DNA of 16,829 nucleotides from CAZGYE01 sp964530165. GTDB taxonomy: Bacteria > Planctomycetota > Planctomycetia > Planctomycetales > Planctomycetaceae. This document shows, piece after piece, positions 1-6,618 of the stretch; position 1 is the first letter of the stretch, and every line of letters starts with the position of its first letter. The stretch lies in NCBI GenBank assembly GCA_964530165.1, contig CAZGYE010000102.1:1-16829 (forward strand), in the 5' to 3' direction. A model generated the notes under the pieces. That model searched no databases, was not told the DNA's origin, and worked only from the letters and a program-made list of their open reading frames with translations. Made by a program: the position numbers and the translations under genes.

Positions 1-34
1 TTCCAGCCTGCCACGGCCAATCGGCAGGCTGGAA
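1..34. repeat. Short inverted repeat at the end of the ATP-grasp frame
   Basis: TTCCAGCCTGCC (1-12) is perfectly complementary to GGCAGGCTGGAA (23-34), with a 10-base centre. Part of the arm sequence recurs just after it (AGCCTGCC at 35-42). On the minus strand the area is read as GQAFQPADWPWQAG at the C-terminal end of the visible ATP-grasp protein. GQAFQP-type tails recur in many planctomycete proteins as I recall, which suggests a dispersed repeat. The window edge cuts it, so its full extent is unknown. Confidence 0.65.
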
Positions 35-1027
35 AGCCTGCCCCACACTCGGCTGAAGCCCGACCTCCGAAGCCTGTCGCGCGGCCTCTTGCGTCTGGCC
101 AAACGAAGCGCACGCCCGGCAGTGCCAGTCGAGCAGATGCGCCCCCCAAGCGTGCTCGAAGATCTCAACCGACGCCGTGTAACGCGGGTTGATCTCCGTC
201 AGCCGGGCCGTGTCCGAATCGAGCATCAAGTCGACCCCGAACAGCCCACGCAAACCGGAACATCCCCAGAGCACTTCTCCGGTGCGTTCGATCTGCCGCG
301 TTACCTTTTGGGGCAACTGGATCGGACCGATCGAGCCGCAATACGTGTACGGCGGCGCACAGCAGCTTCTGCTTCCCACAAATTGGCGTGTGATCCCGAT
401 CAGAAACGTGTTCCTCGCGGTGGCGAGATACAGGGCTGAAATGGGCGTTCCCTCCGCCTTCTGCTGGAAGTAGTACGGTTCGTCGATTGGAAAAGGGGAC
501 AGGTCCAATTTGTGCGAAGCACCCTTCGGGCCGTTCCGGCAAATTGGACCTGTCCCCTTTTCCGACGCCTGCCGGTTCCAGACGTTCGTCTTTCGCCCGG
601 CTGCGCTGCGGATCGGTTTGCGCAGCCAGCGGCCGTCGGGCGGCGGCGGATCGTTGGCCGGACGAACGGCCAGCACCGGCAGGCCGCCGGCCTGCAACAC
701 GCTTTCGACCCACAAGGGATCGCGGACGGCGGCGAGCACATCCGGCGGGTTGCCCCACAGCGGACGGTCCTGCGAGATGGCGGCCACGATGTCCGGGTGG
801 TTCTCCAGCGCCCCCGTGTACAGCCAGGGACAAGGCGGTGCGCGACGTGCCGCGGCAATCAAACCACGCGGGTAATCGTCCACCGGCAGAACATCCGCGA
901 CCGAAAGCAGGTCGTCATCGGCAAACCGATCGGCACAAATCGGCCGCCGGCCCGCCCGCACGGCCGAATGGGCCGCCGCTCGGGCGCTGGCGCCGAGAAT
1001 CAGCAGTGGAGGTCGTTCCGTAGGCAT
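1..1027 (-). CDS. ATP-grasp domain protein, 3' end beyond the window
   Basis: The frame reads from ATG at 1027 to position 1 without a stop (342 codons seen). The N-terminus (LLILGASARAAAHSAVRAG, residues 8-26) is a small-residue-rich nucleotide-fold start. Residues 134-145 (WLRKPIRSAAGR) match the ATP-grasp lysine and glycine-rich loop, residues 185-197 (YYFQQKAEGTPIS) match the next strand, and residues 265-287 hold the metal-site region ending in TEINPRYTASVE. ATP-grasp enzymes join a carboxylate to an amine or thiol using ATP. The EINPRYTASVE signature recalls the ATP-grasp proteins linked to tetrahydromethanopterin C1 metabolism in planctomycetes and methylotrophs, but that is recollection and no neighbouring C1 gene is visible. 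Residues 156-180 (EKGTGPICRNGPKGASHKL... to P180) are encoded by a palindromic element lying between two conserved ATP-grasp blocks. The last residues (VGQAFQPADWPWQAG) also look repeat-derived. An AGGTG-like ribosome binding site lies 5 bases before the ATG. Confidence 0.85.
   Translation of the reverse strand, partial: MPTERPPLLILGASARAAAHSAVRAGRRPICADRFADDDLLSVADVLPVDDYPRGLIAAARRAPPCPWLYTGALENHPDIVAAISQDRPLWGNPPDVLAAVRDPLWVESVLQAGGLPVLAVRPANDPPPPDGRWLRKPIRSAAGRKTNVWNRQASEKGTGPICRNGPKGASHKLDLSPFPIDEPYYFQQKAEGTPISALYLATARNTFLIGITRQFVGSRSCCAPPYTYCGSIGPIQLPQKVTRQIERTGEVLWGCSGLRGLFGVDLMLDSDTARLTEINPRYTASVEIFEHAWGAHLLDWHCRACASFGQTQEAARQASEVGLQPSVGQAFQPADWPWQAG
489..563. repeat. 75-bp palindromic element inserted in frame in the ATP-grasp gene
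   Basis: Perfect 24-bp inverted arms lie at 489-512 and 540-563 around a 27-base centre. The centre has its own small hairpin (CGAAG 515-519 with CTTCG 524-528). The element is 75 bp, exactly 25 codons, has no stop in the host frame, and falls between the glycine-rich loop and the following beta-strand of the ATP-grasp fold. Its size and shape resemble REP-type or MITE-like non-autonomous elements. No transposase or RAYT gene is present here and no second copy was seen in the window. Confidence 0.85.
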
Positions 1028-1037
1028 GCCGTCACCT

Positions 1038-1105
1038 GTCAGTGGTCAGTGGTCAGCCAAAAGAAACCAGGAGCTGAACGCTGAACGCTGAATGCTGAAC
1101 GCTGA
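1038..1105. repeat. Two adjacent heptanucleotide tandem repeats between genes
   Basis: GTCAGTG is repeated at 1038-1044 and 1045-1051 with a partial third copy to 1056. After a 16-base gap GCTGAAC is repeated from 1073: units at 1073, 1080, 1087 (GCTGAAT) and 1094, with a partial copy to 1105. Both arrays have a 7-base period but different sequences. They fill most of the 84-bp gap between the aldo/keto reductase stop and the ATP-grasp start, so they would lie in the mRNA linker if the two genes are co-transcribed. Confidence 0.8.
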
Positions 1106-1111
1106 CGCGGA

Positions 1112-2140
1112 TCAGCTCCCCGTGGCAAACCCGTGCTGTCTGCGATGATGCGGGCCGTCGAAATATTTGCTGCTCTTGAACAACTCGTGACGACCGTCGC
1201 CGGCCTGCTCCTTGACCTTCTCGTGCAGGGAGGCGATTTGGGTCTTGGTCATCGGTTTGAAACTTCGGCCCACCTCCAACGCCTGGTGCAGGTCCTTGCG
1301 GTTGCGGAGGCCGACGACCAGGGAAGAAATCGGCTGTGAGAGCGCGTAACGTATGCACTCGGGCGCGGAGGCCAGACCAGCTTGAACGAGCCGCCCGTTT
1401 TGACCGTCCGGACTCCCGCAGAGGCTCTTCATGCCGATCACCCCAATTTCACGTTTCAAGCAGACGGGAACCACCTGCTTCTGGAAGCTGCGGTAGTAGT
1501 AGTCGCACACGTTGATGGGCATCTGGGCGCTGGCCCACTGGTACGGCTTCGCGAGCATTTTCAGATGAATGATCGGGTCCTTGTGACCGGTGAAGCCGAT
1601 GTAGCGCACCTTGCCCGCTTTCTGGGCCTCCAGAGCCGCCTTGAAACCACCCTTTTCGAACACCCAGTCGGGATCGTTGTCGTAGACCATCTCGTGGAAT
1701 TGCCACAGGTCGATGTGATCGGTCTTGAGGCGCCGCAGACTGTCGTCGAGGTTTGACAGCGATCCTTTGTAGTCCCGCTCACAGTTCTTGGTCATCAGAA
1801 AGACTTTGTCGCGCCAGCCCTTCAACGCCTGCCCCATCACCTCTTCGCTCATTCCGTCGTGATAATCCCAGCAGTTGTCGAAGAACGTGATGCCGCCGTC
1901 GATCGCCTCGTGCATGAGGCCGACGGCGGTTTTCTCGTCGGTTTCCGCTGCCGCCTTCCCGATGTGCCATCCACCCAGGCACAGAATCGACACGTTTACC
2001 CCCGTCTTGCCCAGAGGCCGCATGGGCAGCCCTTGGCCCGTGTCCTGCTGTTCGGCCAACAACGTTTCCGCCAGGCTCAACGTTGCTCCTGCCGCCACGC
2101 TGGTTTGCAGAAATTCTCGGCGGTTCGGCTGATTGGTCAT
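1112..2140 (-). CDS. Tat-exported aldo/keto reductase family protein
   Basis: The product has 342 residues. It opens with a twin-arginine leader (NRREFLQTSVAAG, R7-R8) predicting export in the folded state by Tat. After it comes the AKR beta-barrel start (MRPLGKTGVNVSILCLGG, residues 40-57). The catalytic tetrad can be placed: D88 and Y93 in FFDNCWDY, K118 in FLMTKN, and H149 in DLWQFH. GMKSLCG (236-242) and SSLVVGLRNRKDL (272-284) match the usual C-terminal NADP(H)-binding region. AKRs reduce carbonyls or oxidise alcohols with a nicotinamide cofactor; the substrate cannot be told. The start is supported by GGAGG seven bases upstream. A promoter candidate lies about 90 bases upstream and the ATP-grasp gene follows 84 bases downstream on the same strand, so the two may form an operon. 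The final 20 residues are basic and histidine-rich and may be non-conserved. Confidence 0.92.
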   Translation of the reverse strand: MTNQPNRREFLQTSVAAGATLSLAETLLAEQQDTGQGLPMRPLGKTGVNVSILCLGGWHIGKAAAETDEKTAVGLMHEAIDGGITFFDNCWDYHDGMSEEVMGQALKGWRDKVFLMTKNCERDYKGSLSNLDDSLRRLKTDHIDLWQFHEMVYDNDPDWVFEKGGFKAALEAQKAGKVRYIGFTGHKDPIIHLKMLAKPYQWASAQMPINVCDYYYRSFQKQVVPVCLKREIGVIGMKSLCGSPDGQNGRLVQAGLASAPECIRYALSQPISSLVVGLRNRKDLHQALEVGRSFKPMTKTQIASLHEKVKEQAGDGRHELFKSSKYFDGPHHRRQHGFATGS

Positions 2141-2231
2141 CGCATGTCCTCCTCAATGTTTCCGAGATGCAAAACTGTTCGTTCCTACTTCTATGGTCCG
2201 GCTTCCAGTAGGGTCAGCATGCCCGGTAGGT

Positions 2232-2260
2232 ATAATACACCATCTACTCCGCGTCATCAA
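2232..2260 (-). promoter_or_regulatory. Candidate sigma70-type promoter of the aldo/keto reductase gene
   Basis: On the minus strand TTGATG (2260-2255) is followed after exactly 17 bases by TATTAT (2237-2232). These match four of six and five of six consensus positions. Transcription would begin near 2225 and give a leader of about 85 bases before the ATG at 2140. The site is found by pattern only. Confidence 0.45.
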
Positions 2261-2282
2261 AACGACCCGAAACCACTTGAGG

Positions 2283-2396
2283 CGCATTGCGGGCCTGCAA
2301 AGCCCGCCGGTGGCATCCGGCGGGACCCCCACCGGCGGGACCCCCACCGGCGGAACCCCACGGGTTGCCACCCGTGGGCTTTCATCAAAACGGCTT
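2283..2396 (-). repeat. Composite double-hairpin repeat, copy 1, with 15-bp tandem units
   Basis: Two hairpins are present: CCCGCCGG (2303-2310) with CCGGCGGG (2317-2324), and CCCACGGGT (2357-2365) with ACCCGTGGG (2370-2378). Between them a 15-bp unit, GGCGGGACCCCCACC, is perfectly duplicated at 2319-2333 and 2334-2348, with a decayed third copy from 2349. Read on the minus strand the order is ATGAAAGCCCACGGG hairpin, tandem units, CCGCCGG hairpin, GGCGGGCTTT. The same two hairpins in the same order occur at 7447-7545 on the plus strand. The element starts a few bases after the RTX stop codon and could act as its transcription terminator or mRNA 3' stabiliser. Confidence 0.8.
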
Positions 2397-2398
2397 GC

Positions 2399-5300
2399 TC
2401 AGGCTTCGTCCAGCCACGACAGCAATTGGGCGTTAATGAAGGGGGTGACGCCGGTGGTGAATTCCACGTCGGCGCCGTCCGGAACGATGAGATCGTTGCC
2501 GGCCTGGCCGGTGAACGTGTCGGCGCCGGTCTCCCCGTCAATCGTATCGTCGCCGTCGCCGCCGAGGATCGTGTCGGCCCCGCCGCCGCCGAACAGGATG
2601 TCGTTCCCGTCTCCACCGAACAGGACATCCGAACTGGCGTCGCCCGGATCGTTTCCGCCGACCAGGATGTCGTTGTCTGCGCCGCCGCTGAGACTGTCTG
2701 CGCCGTCTCCGCCGTCGAGGGTGTCCCGGCCGGCCTCGCCATACAGCCGGTCCGCATCGTCGCCGCCGCTGAGGGAATCGTTGCCGGTCCCGCCGAGGAT
2801 CGAATCAGCGCCTCCTGCGCCGGAGATGGTATCGGCGCCGGCCTGACCTTGGATGGTATCCCCGCCTGCAGCGCCGTCGATGTAATCGTTTCCGCTACCG
2901 CCGTCGATTTGATCGCCCCCGTCGCCGGCCGTGATGGTATCGTCTCCGCCGGCCGCGAGGATGGTAGCCGGCAGCGCGCCCACGTCGGTGAGGATGTCGT
3001 CGCCGCCGCCGCCGTCGAGCGAATCGGTGCTGACGGAACTCCCTTCGAGCGTATCGTCGCCGCCGTTGCCGATGAGCGTGACGGCGGTAATGGTCCCAGC
3101 AGTCATCCCCGAGACGTCCAGATCGTTGTCGTCGTCGCCCCCTTCCAGGTAGGCCCGTTCAAAGAGCGTATGGGTGTCGTTTCCGCGTCCGAAGCCGGCA
3201 GAGGGCGAACGCAACTCCGTGTCGGTCAGCCGCATGTGCGTGTTGGCAACCTCGAGGAGCAGATCGTTGCCGGCGCCGCCGTCGAGCGAATCGTCTCCGG
3301 GGCCGCCGGTGATCGTATCGTCGTCGTCCTCTCCTAAGACGGTGTCGTTCCCGTCCCCGCCGTCGAGAGAATCGTTTTCGCCCTGTCCTTTCAGCGTGTC
3401 TTCGCCCTCGTTGCCGAAAAGAGTGTCCTTGCCGCCGTTGCCTTTCAAGTTGTCGTCGCCTTCACCGCCGACGAGCAAATCTTGGCTGATGCTGCCGCCA
3501 AAGAGCATGTCGCCGTCCTCACCGGCGACGACCACGTCGTCATCGCCCTGGCCTTTCACGGTGTCCTCCCCGCCGCTCTCAAATTCGAGATTCCCATCGT
3601 CGGGTCGCACAGCGGTGACCATCACGCCGGTCAAACCGCCCAAGCCGCCCACAATCTGAACAACCCTTTCCACGGCCTGCGTTGTCGGATCCAGGATGAG
3701 CACGTGAAGGTCGTCCGTCTTTTCCTTGTCTGTGATGACGACGTCCCTCGTTGCCGTGTCCGGGTCCGTGACGAGCGTGGCGGCGCCCGCCTCGAGTTTG
3801 ATCACCTGGTCCACGTCGTTCGGGAAATTAATGTCGCTCAACGCCTTTTCGGTCATCGGGTCCGGTGTGAGATTCACGTTGAGTCGCTCCGACTCGTCGT
3901 CGACGAGGAAGGCGGCCCAACCGCCGAACATCAGATCATCGCCGCCCCCGCCCGTCAGTGAATCACCCCCGCCATCGTCACCGCCGATGATCAAGTCCGC
4001 TTTGCCTCCGCCCAGCAGTGCATCGTCGCCGCCGCCTCCGATCAGCGTTTGCGCGATCAAGGTCGCTCCGCTTCCATCCCACGACCTGCCGGTTGAAGAG
4101 CCGCTGTGGTCGAACAACGCATATTCGATGCCGCTGAGCGTGTCCTCGATCGGCGTCCCACTGGGATCGCGGATCAGCTTCGTGTCGGTCAACTCGAAAT
4201 CGGCGTCTGCTTTCTCGAACAGCAGATCCCCTGATCCCCCACCGCCGTCCATGGAATCCGCGAACTCGTCTCCACCGATCAGCGTGTCGGCGCCATTGCC
4301 TCCGTGCAGCGTGTCGGCATCCACGCCGCCATTGAGAAAGTCATCATCCGGTCCTCCGGTCAAGTCGTCTTCGCCTTGCTTGCCGAGCAGACTGTCGTTG
4401 CCGCCGTTGCCGCTGAGAGCATCGTCGCCCTCGCCCCCCTTGATGGTGTCGTCACCGGCATGTCCTCTGAGGCAATCGGCGCCGTCGCCGCCCAGAATGC
4501 TGTCATGGCCACCGTTGCCCTCGATGGTGTCGTCGCCGGCGCCGCCGGAGAGCGTGTCGTCGCCGTTTCCGCCGACGATGCTGTCGCCCGGCGAGGCCTC
4601 GTCTCCGCCGAAGATCATGTCGTTGCCGCTCCCCCCCTCCAGGGTGTCCTGGCCGACGGGAGAAGTTCCCTGTGATCCCCAGATGGTATCGGCGCCGCTG
4701 CCGCCGTTGGCGGAATCTCCGCCGGTCAGATCGACCGGACCGCTCGCGGTGGTCGTCATGTCCACGCCGCTGAAGATCCGGTCGTCCTGCGTTCCGCCGG
4801 CGATGGTATCGGGCTCCCGCCCGCCGAAGATCAGATCGGCGCCGGCATCACCGTGCAGCTCGTTATTTCCATCGATGATCCCGTCTTTGGGCAACCCGAT
4901 TGGGAACGGATCGGGCGATGCGAGGCCGATCACCTCGTTCTTGAGCGGCCCAGCGGCGGTGATCCTGCCGGTCAAGGCGTCGGCGGAGGTTGTCCCGTCG
5001 TGAAAACTTCCGTAGATCGTGTCGTCGCCACCCTGTCCGAAAATGGTGTCGTCGTTGTCGCCGGACGTGGGGGCTCCGCCGAACAGTAGGTCGCGCCCCG
5101 CTCCGCCGCGGATCAGGTCGTTCCCCTTGCCACCGTCGATCGTGTCGTTGCCGCCGGCTGCGTTCAAGAGGTCATTGCCGTCTCCACCGACGATGCAGTC
5201 CGCGTTGGCGCTCGTGGTGATCGTGTCGTTGCCCGCTCCGCCGACGACCGTCACCATGCCAATTTCGTTCCAGTGCTCGGTCTTGACGTCCAGATTGTTC

Positions 5301-6226
5301 GTACTGGCCGAATTGTCGAGAAAGGCGGTTTCGATTGAGCTGAGCGTGCTCTTGGTGGCCTTGACTCCCGTGTCCCCAAACCCCGAATCTCCCGGAATGA
5401 ACAACCTCTTGTCGCTGGCGGTCAACGTGATGGAAACCGTTCGTCCGGCAAAGCCAGGATTCTCATCTTTCTCTAAGGCGAGGTCTCTGCCAGGCCCGCC
5501 ATTGAGATCATTTGTGCCTTGGCCGCCTCTCAGCGTGTCCGCCCCGTCTTGGCCTTCGAGCAAGTCATTGCCGGTTCCACCACCCAGATTGTCGTCGCCG
5601 GCGCCGCCTTGGAGCGAGTCGTCGCCGGCGCCGCCTAGGAGCGAGTCGTTGCCGGCGTCGCCGAAGAGCCGATCGTCGCCGCCGCCCCCAGCCAGCGAAT
5701 CGTTGCCGTCACCCCCCTCCAGCCGATCGTTGCCCAACCCGCCTGTCAGCGTGTCCTTGCCCGCTTCGCCGAGCAGCGTGGTTCTCACAAACACCGACGA
5801 GATGACGGTGACCCTGTCATCCTTGTCTCCGGCCCTGACGCGAATTCCGCCGGTCACCTTCGACAGCAAGACGTTCACTGTTTTCGCTCCATCCTGGTTC
5901 ACGTCGGCCCCGGTCGCGGTGAGTTGACTCACGCTGGCGCTGGTTTCCTCCACCTGCACATACAGGCCCGCTCCGTCCGTCCCCGATGCGTCGAAACGAA
6001 CGTCGATCTCCAGATCGTTCACCTCGCCCGAAGCGGCGACGACATTCAAAACGCCGCTCGCGGACAAAGAGGCCGTGGCAAGCAGTGTACGATCTTCCAA
6101 ACGCTCGGCGACCTCGGCCATGGCGGATGGGCGCCGACTCCAGGCGCTCCCGCGACGACTTTTTTTCGCAGCCTGACGACGAATACGACGAGTACTCAAC
6201 GACCTCAGCCAATGGGTGAGTAACAT
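2399..6226 (-). CDS. Large RTX-type calcium-binding surface protein with planctomycete LEDR motif
   Basis: The product has 1275 residues and is strongly acidic after a basic N-terminus. Residues 1-35 are arginine-rich; AERLEDRTLLA (40-50) is the N-terminal motif repeated in large planctomycete extracellular proteins. Residues 51-150 form a beta-rich domain. From about 155 to 1250 run blocks of RTX nonapeptides of the GGxGxDxLx type (GGDGNDSLAGGGGDDRLFG at 171-189), which bind calcium and fold into parallel beta-rolls. The blocks are interrupted by three related spacers (about 249-333, 668-735 and 988-1060) and by an unrelated insert (about 770-885). RTX proteins usually leave by type I secretion; the tail after the last repeat (PFINAQLLSWLDEA) is short, and no transporter genes are here. 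The start has AGGAG eight bases upstream. A role in cell surface, adhesion or matrix is inferred. Long open frames on the opposite strand are by-products of the repeats. Confidence 0.93.
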   Translation of the reverse strand: MLLTHWLRSLSTRRIRRQAAKKSRRGSAWSRRPSAMAEVAERLEDRTLLATASLSASGVLNVVAASGEVNDLEIDVRFDASGTDGAGLYVQVEETSASVSQLTATGADVNQDGAKTVNVLLSKVTGGIRVRAGDKDDRVTVISSVFVRTTLLGEAGKDTLTGGLGNDRLEGGDGNDSLAGGGGDDRLFGDAGNDSLLGGAGDDSLQGGAGDDNLGGGTGNDLLEGQDGADTLRGGQGTNDLNGGPGRDLALEKDENPGFAGRTVSITLTASDKRLFIPGDSGFGDTGVKATKSTLSSIETAFLDNSASTNNLDVKTEHWNEIGMVTVVGGAGNDTITTSANADCIVGGDGNDLLNAAGGNDTIDGGKGNDLIRGGAGRDLLFGGAPTSGDNDDTIFGQGGDDTIYGSFHDGTTSADALTGRITAAGPLKNEVIGLASPDPFPIGLPKDGIIDGNNELHGDAGADLIFGGREPDTIAGGTQDDRIFSGVDMTTTASGPVDLTGGDSANGGSGADTIWGSQGTSPVGQDTLEGGSGNDMIFGGDEASPGDSIVGGNGDDTLSGGAGDDTIEGNGGHDSILGGDGADCLRGHAGDDTIKGGEGDDALSGNGGNDSLLGKQGEDDLTGGPDDDFLNGGVDADTLHGGNGADTLIGGDEFADSMDGGGGSGDLLFEKADADFELTDTKLIRDPSGTPIEDTLSGIEYALFDHSGSSTGRSWDGSGATLIAQTLIGGGGDDALLGGGKADLIIGGDDGGGDSLTGGGGDDLMFGGWAAFLVDDESERLNVNLTPDPMTEKALSDINFPNDVDQVIKLEAGAATLVTDPDTATRDVVITDKEKTDDLHVLILDPTTQAVERVVQIVGGLGGLTGVMVTAVRPDDGNLEFESGGEDTVKGQGDDDVVVAGEDGDMLFGGSISQDLLVGGEGDDNLKGNGGKDTLFGNEGEDTLKGQGENDSLDGGDGNDTVLGEDDDDTITGGPGDDSLDGGAGNDLLLEVANTHMRLTDTELRSPSAGFGRGNDTHTLFERAYLEGGDDDNDLDVSGMTAGTITAVTLIGNGGDDTLEGSSVSTDSLDGGGGDDILTDVGALPATILAAGGDDTITAGDGGDQIDGGSGNDYIDGAAGGDTIQGQAGADTISGAGGADSILGGTGNDSLSGGDDADRLYGEAGRDTLDGGDGADSLSGGADNDILVGGNDPGDASSDVLFGGDGNDILFGGGGADTILGGDGDDTIDGETGADTFTGQAGNDLIVPDGADVEFTTGVTPFINAQLLSWLDEA
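3047..5482 (-). repeat. Three related spacer modules inside the RTX protein
   Basis: Three non-RTX stretches share one plan: module A about 5225-5482, B about 4022-4225, and C about 3047-3265. Each starts after an RTX block with a L-x-L/F-E step (ALEKDENPG, LLFEKADAD, LLLEVANTH). Each continues with a T-D-K/T-x-L-type strand (LTASDKRLF, LTDTKLIRD, LTDTELRSP), then a loop leading to an IE/FE-x-A-x-L segment (SIETAFLD, GIEYALFD, LFERAYLE). Each ends in a strand entering the next RTX block (VTVVGGAGNDT, QTLIGGGGDDA, VTLIGNGGDDT). They look like a repeated beta-roll cap or linker. No domain name is claimed. Confidence 0.6.
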
Positions 6227-6362
6227 AACACGTTCTCCTGGAAGGCAACGTCGATCGTATCGCGGCGTCTCCGTATTGTTTGAACTGAACGACTTCCCTT
6301 CTGCTTTATGGCACTAGACGATCAGAAGCGGATCTCGCCGATGCAACACCTTACAACACACC

Positions 6363-6477
6363 ATTCGATGACACACTAGTCGAATCCGCAATGAATCCTA
6401 GGAACTAAAAAGGATTCATCCGCCGAGTAGTTCCAGATAATTAGTTCCGATCTAGTTCCGATCTAGTTCCGATCTAG
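6363..6477. promoter_or_regulatory. Two inverted repeats and an 11-bp iteron array in the RTX upstream region
   Basis: This lies in the 392-bp gap between the RTX start (6226) and the next plus-strand gene (6619). ATTCGA (6363-6368) pairs with TCGAAT (6380-6385) around 11 bases. ATGAATCCT (6391-6399) pairs with AGGATTCAT (6411-6419), also around 11 bases. TAGTTCC then occurs at 6428, 6442, 6453 and 6464; the last three belong to perfect 11-bp units (TAGTTCCGATC) ending in a final TAG at 6475-6477. GGAACTA, the complement of the same heptamer, sits in the second loop (6401-6407). An 11-bp period places sites on about the same helix face, as for cooperative protein binding. The remainder of the gap, 6227-6362, shows no convincing promoter. 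Confidence 0.55.
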
Positions 6478-6618
6478 TGTTTGGCCGAATTACTCTCAAC
6501 TCTCGACCCTCAAATCGCTTCTGGGCGTCTCCGCGAGCTTTGTGTCTCCGTGGTGACTTTTCCGGCTCGTCCGAAAGGCGGGTTGCAATGCCGGCGGCGG
6601 CGCGGTTCAATGCGGGGT

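Noticed and set aside
165..1084. Several other open frames on both strands over the ATP-grasp gene
   Set aside because: They lack conserved motifs, whereas the minus-strand frame from 1027 shows ATP-grasp signatures on both sides of the inserted palindrome.
2231..2236. Perfect TATAAT on the plus strand
   Set aside because: No -35 box lies at the proper distance and no plus-strand gene follows; the overlapping minus-strand promoter has both boxes and a gene.
1859..5927. Long plus-strand open frames (up to 492 residues) opposite the RTX gene
   Set aside because: They are proline, serine, valine and alanine-rich mirror images of the GGxGxD repeats, overlap each other, and show no domain; the minus-strand RTX frame explains the composition.
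6428..6477. Plasmid- or phage-type replication origin suggested by iterons
   Set aside because: No replication initiator gene, no AT-rich unwinding region and no DnaA-box cluster were seen; a regulatory role fits better.
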